DNA from: Quillaja saponaria
Taxonomy: Eukaryota; Streptophyta; Magnoliopsida; Fabales; Quillajaceae
Reading direction: 5' to 3'
Length of the DNA: 64,000 nt
Assembly (NCBI GenBank): GCA_029379385.1
Contig: CM055610.1
Span: 17,881,422-17,945,421 of the forward strand
The notes under the pieces were generated by a model that saw nothing but the letters and a program-made list of their open reading frames with translations, had not been told where the DNA came from and made no database searches. Positions 1 to 11,013 of this stretch are shown here, piece after piece (positions within the stretch are counted from its first letter, which is position 1; the number at the start of each line of letters is the position of its first letter). The position numbers and the translations under genes were made by a program.

Positions 1-21
1 TACTTTGGGCACACCCTAAAG

Positions 22-3000
22 TTACATACGGGAGATCAAAAGCGGGATGGACACTGAAGCATCCTCACCCATCACTGACTGGAACAAATCCAGCTCCCCA
101 TAACGCTCCAGTACACGCATTCTGCAATCTTCGGCAGCCATCACTCCAGTTGAGAATGCACCATGTACAGACCCTGGATAGCTCACGCTTGTCGCCTCTC
201 CTGCGAAGAATAGGTTATCTACTGGGATCCTTAGTCTCTCATACAGATCATGGGGTTTTCCTACTGTATCATAACTATAGGATCCTAACGAATTAGTGTC
301 AGTGCCCCAGCGAGAAACGAGATACTGAATCTGCTTAATAGTTCAACCAAATCATAATTTTAAGAAAAGAATGATCAGAGAATATCATGATAGTGTCTCC
401 ACCCAACAGGCTTCAAATGCAAGAACACATCCAATTAAATAAATTTAAGTAAATGATTTAGAAGTAACTAGGTAAAACAAGTAAACTTACTGGGTTAGAA
501 GCATCTGGAAGAATCTTCTTGAGCTGCACAAAAGCAAAATTAGAAGCTGTTTCATCAGACATCTTCTCGATGTCGTTGGCCAGCTTCCCAGCAGGCATAT
601 AAACAAGGACAGGGTGACCTGTAGCTTTGTGGAGATTTAGAAAGTAGCTGCATCCATAAGATGTCTCTGCAACGACTCCCAAGAACTCAACATTTGGCCA
701 AAACACTTTTTCAAAGTGCAAGATTATTTTATTCTCAATGCCCACCCCTAGATCAGCAATGGCAGCTTCCTTCCAGTCTGGGAGCTTTGGCTCATACTTT
801 ATGCTCTTTGCTTTCAAAACCCCAAGAGGAACAGCAATAATAGCGGCATCTGCCACAAATGTCTTCCTATTTTCCACTGTCACTTTCACTCCATTGTAGC
901 GCCTCTCTATTTTGGTGACCCTGAAGAGAGGTTAAATAAGCTCCAGAATAAAGTCACCAGCAAAATAACAGGGCATTCACATCAAACTAAACTCAATGCA
1001 AACTAATGCATACTTATGTCCAAGTCGAATGTCGAGACCCTTGGCTAGGGTATTTATAACAGGCAGGTAGCCCCTGACCATAAGCCCATGACCACCGGGG
1101 AGCAGTTCTTCCTGTATGTACATAAAGAGATAGGGAGTATTAGATGTCACACAAAGATAATAGAAAGAAACAAGAAATATTCTGGAACTTCTATAACCTC
1201 TATAACAACCCCCCACCCACACACAAAAAACCCAAAAAGTGGAAGATTAATTGCAGAGTGAGAATGGTGCTCACAAGTTGCATCTATTTGTGAGTTAAGG
1301 AGTTCCGACCAACACGCAGTTAATGTCACTGAATGGAGCTCTTTATCCCTCTACTACCATGTCAAGCTAAAGACTTTTTTTGTTTTTTCTTCTATGGATT
1401 GTTATTATACTGGTAATTTGTAGAGCTCTTAGAGCTCATGTTACACTATGAAAGACTTTGTCAATCAGGTCTTTTTACCCCCATTTGGCCTCAATGTCAA
1501 ATTTAAATTTTAGATTCTTTAGATGATTTAGCATCATGGCCCTCCTTAGGTGTAAAGCAGGTACTTCGACATGAACAGACACAATTAAGTAGCTGATATT
1601 TCTCAAAACTGTAGGAGTAACCATAAAACTGATCATAAGAGACTAAGAAAAAAAAGCACACAACCTCACATTTTCTCAAGAACTCACCTGGTCCCAACAT
1701 TTAAGTGATATGGTTTCAGCATCTGCAGCAAACCAGCCCTCCATTCTGCATAAATACCACTGAAGTACCTTATGGGCAAGCCCATCCAACCTGTATGCAA
1801 GAACCCATGTAAATTAACTATAAGACTTAATCAGCGGGAAGGTGAAGTAGACTATATAATAATGTTTATGCAAATTATAACCTTAATTCTGGTCTCCTTT
1901 CAAAAACAATTGAGAAAGCACGGAGTATAGACATGTCATCACTGAACTCCTGCCTTACTTTATCTGTCTGCAATAAGGAAATCAAATCAAAATTATAGCA
2001 AATAGAACCAATGAGTGATTAGAAGCCCAATGACTGAGTAAAGAATCATTACATTTGGGAAAAAGTAATTATTAAATAAAGACAACTCACCTCTTGTAAA
2101 ATGATCTCAAATGCTTCACCAACTTTTGTGACCAGATCTTGGGGAACTTGATTCCCATCCATATCATAGAGAGCATAGCTGCAATAAGTCCATTCACAGG
2201 TTTCATTAGAAGGAAAATCATACATAAGAATTTTGAATGCAAGATAAAAGTGTCCCCAAGATAAGTTAAACTTAAAACTCTGAGGTCTCACGAACTTAAG
2301 TAAAAAAAATTTGTTTGTAGAGGCCATGTAAAGTGATGTATGAACTAAAGCTTTGAAATTTTTCTTGTGACTTCTAGTGAACACAGCAAATCTCTATTCC
2401 AACTGTTGGGGAGTTCCTAATCAACACCATTCATAACAAGCATTAATTGCATTAGTACTTACATGACTGGAAATTTGTGTCAGAAACGTGGTAAATCATA
2501 CGTAAAGAGATTGAGACTGAAACAACTAGGTGTTATACACCCTTCTTGGAGCCTGAAAACCTCACATGCAAAAGATAATGTACCAACAATTTTACCACAA
2601 TACTTCAAATAACAATTCCGGATCTATCATCTACTTAGTAGCTCATTTTAGTCCGCATTTTACAATCGTAACATACATATTATTGGTACTCTAAAATAAA
2701 TAAAAATAAACTTTAAAAAAATTAGAAGATGTAAATTACAGTAACTTAAAAAGATACAAAATTGGTTGTAATCCTGGTTCAAAGATCCACTAGAAAAAAT
2801 TAAACCAAGACATAACCACTATGTGAAGATCGTCTTTAATCCCAATTATGCATACAAACATCACTTAATGGCTGAGACCCCTATACATATAGAACCTAAA
2901 GGAACTTGATTAGTTTTCCATTGATCTTAAGATGAATAAGTAAAATATATTTAAGCCCATACTTCTGGAACAAACAACATTCCAACAAATAAAACTAAAA

Positions 3001-4746
3001 GCCCTTATAAAAACTGACTCAACATGAACTTTGGGTCACCACTGGAAAAGAATTGAAATGACCACCAATTATACAAGTTTCACACTTACAGAAATAACTG
3101 ACTGGCTAGCACATGAAAAATGAAAAATTTAGCATGTACTCACCTTTCTAGATCATGGTCATAAAGCACAGAGTTATCACCACTGGTACGGTAAAGAGGC
3201 AACCCCAGCCTCCCAATGAGTGGAGCTAATGGATTCTCTTTGCAAACCCCATGCAACCTGAATCATCAACAATGAGGTACAACTTTAAGTAAAGCAAGAG
3301 GTCTGTTAGTTCTTATCAACGTAGAAGAACAAAAGATTATAAATGTTACCATGATGCACCCAAATCAACAGGAAATCCAAATGAATAATCAGTGTGAATT
3401 CGACCACCGAGCCTTTCCCGTGACTCTAAGAGGACAACCTGACCACGAAAACTGCATTATTTAAGAAAAAGGAAATAGAAACACAATTTTGATTACCAAT
3501 ATCTGGTTAACCCCAAGAGAAAAACGAAGTTTCAACTTTCAAAGACAAACAGGGCCAAATAGTGTACTGACAGAAATGTTTTAAAGTAAGTTTTATAGGT
3601 AAATGTTTGTTTGGGAGGAGCCTTCTAGGTGTGTGCTTGTCCTAGCGAATACTTTCCCCCTAGCTTGTGGGTTGTGTTGAAAAATGGCGCACATAGCCAA
3701 TTTTCTCAATTGGCAGAAAACAATGGACTCCTTGGTAGCACCAATACTCAGCTAAACCACGAACATCCAAATCACTAAGTAAAATACTAATATAAAGATG
3801 ACAACAACTTCATATGGTCCACAATATTCTAGATGGGGTACAATTATGAAATAAAATTTATTTTGCAGATCCAAACAAGTGTCAATTAGGGGTTCAAGCA
3901 GCAGGCAGCAACCAGATAAAATCTGGAACAAGGGATATTTGAGTAGACTTGCAGGTGGCCACGATTTTAAGAATACATGCGAATCACTGTTCAATAAGAG
4001 AGAATACACAATTCCCACAAGCCAATAACTGGTACATTTTTATACAACAGATGTATACCTGAAATGAGGCATCATGAAGTGCACGAGCAGCAGCAATACC
4101 AGCAATGCCACCACCTATGACAATAACAGAAGGTGACCTCACCTGCTGCCTATTAACATTGGAATAGCAAGGAGCTACAAGAAGAAAAAAAATATGCATT
4201 CAGGTTACTGACATCAGGAAACAGAGCTGAAACATATTATACCCAAAAAAAAAAAAAAAACATTTCTTTTACTTCTTTTAAGATGTCACTGGCACACCAC
4301 TATTGCCTTTGAAACCACGCGTTACCAAATGATCCCAGTAGTCAAGGGAACTACAGACGAGGACCAAAGGGATAATGGAAAGCTGATGGCAAAGAATTGG
4401 CTACTGATATACAAGTTTTGAGTTTAGTAGAGTTCAAAGTATTTAACCCATTTTTTTAAATAAAAAAAATAACCTTGATAAAGGCAGAAATTTATTGCAA
4501 CTCAAATCGAAGAAAGAAAAACACTATAGACAGGTATAAGGCACAGTTTCAAGGGTATATATGTTGCTTTCAGTTATGAGTTAGCATAAAGCCATAACGC
4601 TTAAACCACATATTACAATATTTACAAACCGATAAACAAAACGTAGCCAAACAGAAAGAAATTGCATAAATACTACGTAAAGTGAAAAAAATGATAAGAA
4701 ATTAACCTCTGTGCAATTGGTGATTACTCTTGCTTCGAGACTCCAT
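22..4746 (-). CDS. PAO2: Peroxisomal polyamine oxidase, PAO2/PAO3 type, complete
   Basis: FAD-dependent oxidase that back-converts spermine and spermidine, releasing H2O2, in peroxisomes. Ten coding exons read on the minus strand: 4707-4746, 4059-4174, 3350-3438, 3144-3257, 2091-2178, 1882-1967, 1688-1790, 1014-1111, 491-920 and 22-330. They total 1473 nt and give an unbroken 490-residue frame, the usual length of Arabidopsis PAO2. Seen: the dinucleotide-binding loop VIGGGIAG at about residues 32-39, then [42 protein letters not shown] and [17 protein letters not shown], all diagnostic of the PAO2-4 clade. The C-terminus is SRM, a type 1 peroxisomal signal. The start ATG (4744-4746) opens an MESR N-terminus as in Arabidopsis PAO2. 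The neighbour on the 5' side is the PIF gene, a pairing also found in Arabidopsis. PAO2 versus PAO3 orthology cannot be settled by eye. Confidence 0.96.
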
Positions 4747-5340
4747 ATTGTAAAGATAACCCAGAATTACAATTGAGATTATCGTTAATATTAAATAATA
4801 ATAAAGGGTCTACGGGTTTCTTTTCAAATTTAAACAAAAACGGAGGTAATTGAGGTGAATAATGGAGGATAAAAAATAACAAACACGTAATGAAGTGATT
4901 AGAATTCAAATTCAAGAATAAATCCAGCTTCCCAAACCAGTTCATGCGCCTATTTTCCAGAATCCTATCACTTCAGCACTATGACCAATCGGATTCCAAA
5001 ATTCCGATGCCAAACGATGAAGTATCAAACAAAAATTTCTGAAAAATCTAGCCGGGAAAATGGGATTCGGGACCTAAAGAGAAAAATCTTGTAGCTTGTG
5101 ATGTTAATGGCGGAAATGATAAAAATATATATATATATATATCTTAGGGGATTTGCTGAGGATTTGGGAGAGGAAAATTCTAGAGAGAGAAAAGGAAATG
5201 AATAAGAGAGAGGGACAGTTGAGTTGGTGCTTTCAGTTTTAGTTTCGTTCGAACCAGCCAAAAAGGTTTAGAATACCAAATATGTACTCGACGTCTGATT
5301 ATAAAAATTGTACTTGCTGCAATTATTAGCCACGTGTTCA
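4747..5340 (-). promoter_or_regulatory. PAO leader and proximal promoter, with overlapping uORF candidate
   Basis: Read on the minus strand, this holds a TATA-like TATAAT near 5300, a G-box CACGTG at about 5332-5337, a CT-rich stretch at 5160-5215 and a TA dinucleotide run at about 5125-5143. The only ATG between the CT-rich stretch and the main start is at 4943-4945. It opens a 73-codon frame that ends at 4724, inside coding exon 1 and out of frame with the PAO start. The transcription start is not known, so the leader length is inferred. Confidence 0.4.
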
Positions 5341-8300
5341 TGGTAGTTTGGTAATTTAGCGGGGAATGAGAAAGACGCGAGTATAGTTTATTTTTATAGG
5401 CGAAGTGTTAGCATTGGTAAATTTGGTGGCGATTTTTAGCGGTGTCGTCGGTACTCAGATACCAGAAAGCCACGTCTGAAAAAGAAGGTATATTGCTTTA
5501 ATTGTGATTTGAGAAGTGACATTAATATATAGCTAAAAATAATTCAAACCGACCAAAACGATAAAACCAGTCAAAACCAACCAAAATTGACCATTTTTTT
5601 TTTAAATTGATTTTTTTAAATTTTAAAAACAACAAAAAACTAATATTTTTAAGTTAATCATTTTTTTAGATTGATTTGGTTTGGAGGAAAAGGGCAGACA
5701 ATAACTGAAAATCTCACTGCTGATCTATTTTATGATATGTGAATGGAAGAAAAATATGAACTATAAACCCCTTAGATATATTTCCTTTGAGTTGACACGT
5801 TTAGATTGATAAATTTGTGTATCCTTACAAAGATTAACAAAATTAATTAATTTTCACCTCTTACATTGATGTAATTTCTTTTTAAACTATGGCAATTTTA
5901 TTTTATAGAACTAAAATATTATGTGACTATGAAGATGATAAAATATCATCTGAATTAATAACTTAAATATATAGAGAAAAAATATATGTGAAATTTATAA
6001 TCTCTTACTCGTATAACATTCAAGTAAATCATGATATATTATTTATCATAACTAAAATATTTTAATTATAAACATTAGTCAGTTTAATTTAATATTAATT
6101 TTTTTTTTCAAAAAACTAACTTTATTAGTCCATTTTGCAAAAATAGGCCCGACACAAATCGACTTCCACAAAAAACTGTCTCATCCAAATTTATAAAAAA
6201 AATATAAGACATTTGATTAATTAAATTTTCTTATAAGGATTATACAATAGACACACCCTTATATGTAATTACACAAAAGTCATCTTTATCAAAAAGTGTA
6301 AACATTCCATGTTTGATGTCCATGACAAACTAGTAATTGACAACAAATTGGAAATAATTTATTTTTATTTTTTTTTAAAAAACGGTTCACATGTATGATT
6401 TGAAATTTAATCACCTAGCTAGTACAATGTTGGTGACATGTATTTTGTCATCCATTAATGTTTTCAAATTGTTTTGATGGGCAAAAGTAAAGGAAAAGTT
6501 GTTTAATGTGCCAAACATTTTCAGATGTTAATATATGTGGTTGGGATTTCTCATTTATTGTGTGGTTAGCAGTGCTGCTACTATCTCCTCTTTTCTTTTT
6601 TTTTGGCCCTTTTCTAATGAGAATACTTATTCCTTCCTTATAACATGATAATGACAACACTTTGATTAATCCATTCACTTATTCTTGTAAGCGTAATTTG
6701 GTCTCTAAATAGAAATGTGACATGACGCGTAAGATTCCATTAACATTCATTTAAAGAGATTATAAACTGTATAAGTTTCATTTAATCTTTCATATAAAAT
6801 TTGTTAGTTGGGATTGATTTTGAAAAAAATAAAATCAATTCAAATTTACATATTAAATAGAAACTGTAATTATATTATAATATTTAGAGGTAAATGGTTT
6901 GATACCTTTAATTGTCGGTTGAAAAACACCGAATACATATTAGGTGTCCCAATTTATAGATTGAGTACAATCTGAAGTAATTTAAATTGAATTTACAATT
7001 TAGATAAGTTGGTATATGAACTAATTTATGAAATTTTGATTACTTTCTTATATATAAATAAACTGAGTTATTCCTAAAATTTTATTATTATTACTACTTT
7101 TACTCTTAGGTCCAAATTTTATTTTTAATATTTATTGTCTTTTTATATAAATCAAGTAATGTAAATCAACATCCCTATTTAAATCTAATAAAAATATGTA
7201 AAAATAGCATTAAACTATAAAGTTTGGAATTTCACTCAAAAAATATTTATTTATGAAAATAGTTTTAGATAATCTCTTTAATTATTTTTATATTTAATTT
7301 TTATTGTGGTCACATTTAAAAAAAAAAAATCATTAAAATAAAAATGTTCATTTTGGTTGAAATAAAAAAATTATTATAACTAATATATAATGTATTTTTA
7401 TAAGAAAAAAATTTATTTAATTGATTAATAATTTATAAAGAATAACTTTTTACAAAATCTATGATGATATGAATAATTTTTATCATAATTTAATGTAAAT
7501 TAGGTTTTGTTACACATGACTAACCTAGCCATTAGGTTCCAGTTCCAATCAAGTTCCTAAGATTATAGTTAATTTCTTACATAAGTGAGAAACATATTTC
7601 CAATGTCCATTAACTAAAAGAAAAGAATCTATATATGAATGGAAATAGTATTAATCAAATAATTGAGTGCTGAGTTGGCTATTTTACTTAACAGTAAATA
7701 AGATATGGTTGATAAGTACTCGAAGGAATCGACTGCCACAGACCATGTGCATAACTACTTTCATTTCCAATATTGAAGGTGGGAGAATACTTAATGTTCA
7801 AATATCTCTAAAAGGGACTTCCAAATAATCCAACACCATCCACTTGTCATCTAATCCAGAATCAAATATATGAAGTAGACCATAACGTTCTTACTCTTTT
7901 TCTCATCTAATCTAAACTCAAATTTATGGAGTAGACCATAACAATCTTACTCTATTTTTCTTTGTTTTAGCATATTGCGTTTCCTTTAAAGAAATTGTTG
8001 AATATATATTATTTAAAAAAAAAATTATATATATATTTGAATCAATAATAAATTCAACGTGATTGTTTTTTTGTTTAAAAGAGGTCTATTATATCTATAA
8101 ATTAGATAATAAGAGATAAATCTTTTTTATTTCATAGATTATCTATTTTAAGTGAAAGCGAGACTTAATCTCAAATCTTAGTGTCAACACGGAGTGATTT
8201 TATTTGTTAAACCAACAGCACATTCCAACATATTTTTATTGAATGGAAAGTACAAATAACAAAGATATGTATAGTTTTTTGTGTTTTATGTTTATGATAA

Positions 8301-8870
8301 TTTTTTTTTTTTCATATACACTTATTGAAGTCTAAGTTTTAAATTTATTATTTGATTATTGTCAGTGTATTGATAAATATTTTATTAATATGATTATAAC
8401 ATACCAATTAATGGTAGAGATATATGTCACTTTCTTATTTATTAATAATATATATATTTTGAGAATGAAATATTAATTCAAAAAGAAATCTCTAACTGTT
8501 TAAATAAATAAATTTATTTTGTGCTTTCTGATCTCGTAAATGTTCTTTCTTGTTTCACAATACCAAATCTTAAGGCCGAGGGGCTATCTTCTCTGGGCTT
8601 TAGGCTTTAGCTATTGGGGAACTCCTCCAATATAAGTTAGTTTCTAGCCTTGAAAGTATGGGCTCATTGCTTTTATCATTGGGCCTCAGATCAGCTTATT
8701 ACTAAGTTCAGAACTGAAACAAAGTAAGCTCAATTGTCGAAGACAGCTTTACAATAATTTTATAGTCTTACTATATCATTGACTTAAAAAGTTTAACCTA
8801 TATTAAATTTTAATGTTTGATTTGATGTCAATCATATAAAATTTAAAAACGTAAGTAATCAAACCATTGA
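5341..8870. other. AT-rich intergenic DNA, no gene seen
   Basis: Very AT-rich sequence with many homopolymer runs and no coding frame that I can support. One imperfect tandem duplication of about 56 bp lies at 7848-7903 and 7904-7961, each copy containing the shared core gtagaccataac. No terminal repeats or transposase frames were recognised. Confidence 0.5.
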
Positions 8871-9104
8871 CAAATGAACTAGGGAGAAAAAATAATGTCA
8901 ATGATTGAGGAGAGAGCTGTCCCATTTAATCCTCGGAATGTGTTAGTTGAGCTGAGTGGGGGTATTAAGATGCAATGCTTGATGGTGGGAAGAAAATCAG
9001 AAAGTGACTTCAATTCCAGCTTTGTGGATACAAAACAAAGCTCAGAAAGATCTTTCCACAACACCAAAGACAAGTTTTTCTATGAGAGTTGGCATCAGTC
9101 TTTT

Positions 9105-9230
9105 TCAAGAAAGTGAGTGGGCAAATACATTATCATTGAAGGGCTTAACTTTAAATACATTATCTTTCTTTGTGATTAGTTCTTCTTGTGCGTCCTGTAT
9201 CAAAAATTCCCCTTCAAAATTTTCCACAGT
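9105..9230 (-). pseudogene. Possible terminal exon of an unrecognised gene or relic
   Basis: On the minus strand a good acceptor (gacagaaatcag) at 9231-9233 opens a 42-codon frame ending in TGA at 9105-9107. The peptide is acidic and ordinary-looking (it contains ENFEGEFLIQDAQEEL and ends in NDNVFAHSLS). A further minus frame at 9345-9532 contains GANRGSIQLAVIDVYQ but I could not join the two convincingly. No family was recognised. It may be a remnant of a lost gene or chance. Confidence 0.2.
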
Positions 9231-11013
9231 CTGATTTCTGTCTTATGGTTATGCAACTGGCTGGCTTGGAATCCACTAGCTCTCAATCAGAATTCAGAAA
9301 GTAGTAGGACACTTTAAAAAGTAGAAACAAAAAGAGATGCTGATGTACTTGCCACTTCCAAGTACAACTTGGGAGAAGATGACTTGAAGAAAATAATATT
9401 CTGATATACATCGATGACCGCCAACTGAATAGAGCCTCTGTTTGCTCCTTTCATTTTGCAAGTTGTTATATTCCTTCTTGTGAACTCCACAAAAAAATTG
9501 TGGATCAATATTAGCAAGAAAGGGAGGGCCAACTCTAAATCAGATTATTGAACAAAATGGTATTCAGAGAGGATAAGTTTTGAACAGACATGTTACATGT
9601 CAGGAATAACCATATGGTTTGGTACAGCCAATACATTTCAATAAATGGTTGTTGCAGGAAGTGATTACATAAGCAGTTTCTCAGAAAACAGAACAGATAG
9701 GAAATGATAATGTCTTTCTTGCTTTTTATTACTTAAGAATTTGAGAAAATTTGAAAGACTTAATGAAGCAAACATTTGCTCATATGAAACACTAAATTGT
9801 ACAGTCTGATGGGACCACAATGGCAATGAGAAGTTAATGGTTGAGCAAGTTCTTGTTCCTGAGGTCCCATGACAAGACAAGTACTTGTTATGGATAAATG
9901 GTGGTATCCAAAAATTAGCTGTTAGTTGCTAGCTTTAACTTTGATGCTGGGAGGACCACTATTATACAATTATATGGAATTTAGATAAAGAATATTTATT
10001 ACAAACACTGGTGCATGTCCTTCTATCCAAACTCTTCTCCTTTACAGGGCTAAATCCAAACTCTCCTCCTTTACCCGGCTAAAGATCGACAAGGTATGAC
10101 TGCGACATAGTTAGGCCATAATCAAAGATAAGAAGAAGAAGAAAAAAAAAAAAAAAAAAAAGATTTCAAAACCACCTTATAGAATAATTCAAAACAAAGA
10201 GTCGAAGACTGAATTGAGGAAAAGCTCTCTACTTGAAAACAAAGACAGAAACAAGTAAAATATGATATACTGTCAAGTGCTTTCAAACTGAAGCTCACTT
10301 AACATAGCTTGATAGATTCAAAGTACACAACTATTTTATTGCGTAAGCATTTTAATATAACTGTAACCCTGCAGGAGAAAAAAAGAAAGAAAAGACTTAT
10401 CTGAACTAGTTGAATAAAGCATCTCTATATCAAAAGATGAACAATAAAGTTAGGGGAACATTTAACTTTATGTTTTCTAACTCGTTATTTTCTACAACAG
10501 TGAAAAGCAATATGTTTGAATACATGCAACTGCTTGCCCTGTTTGCAACAGGTATGCGCACATTAATGAAAATATCAAGAAAAAAACACCTGTTACAAGC
10601 AGGCACCAAGGCGGATGGGGAGCATGGGGTAGTAATTATACAATGACTAAAAAGCACATCTATCTTACTCTACTGGAGGAGTCAAAAAGAATTCCAAAAG
10701 AGAAGGCTTGAATCTGATCCCTCTAAATCCTTGTAGATAGGAATTTGATCAAAACAAATTATTCTGATCACAGGACACACAATTACATGCAGATTCCATG
10801 CTTGCAGATTCAATCCAACCTTGTACTGCATAAATTTTTTGTTTCCCCTCAACAAGACCGCATATTGATCAATCAATACCAATTACTCCCCATCCAGAAA
10901 ATTGAGAAGGAAAACATGCTTTGCAAGCAGATAATGGCTTCTGCCATCTTAAAATTATCTTGCTAATGACAGCAGGGGAACCATAGGGTCTAATAAGCAT
11001 ACTCCTCAACTAC
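9231..11013. other. Region 3' of the PIF gene, no supported gene
   Basis: Contains poly-A and GA runs at 10130-10160 and several short unrelated frames on both strands. The part nearest 11013 is probably PIF 3' untranslated sequence. Nothing else could be assigned. Confidence 0.35.

Noticed and set aside
5025..5261. 78-codon minus frame in the PAO leader
   Set aside because: It begins at TTG, not ATG, and lies in CT-rich leader sequence.
8895..9116. 73-codon plus frame starting MSMIEERAVPFNP
   Set aside because: No family resemblance, and it partly overlaps the minus-strand exon-like segment, which has better splice evidence.
10410..10657. Overlapping frames on both strands
   Set aside because: Overlapping antisense frames without domain signal in the likely PIF 3' region.
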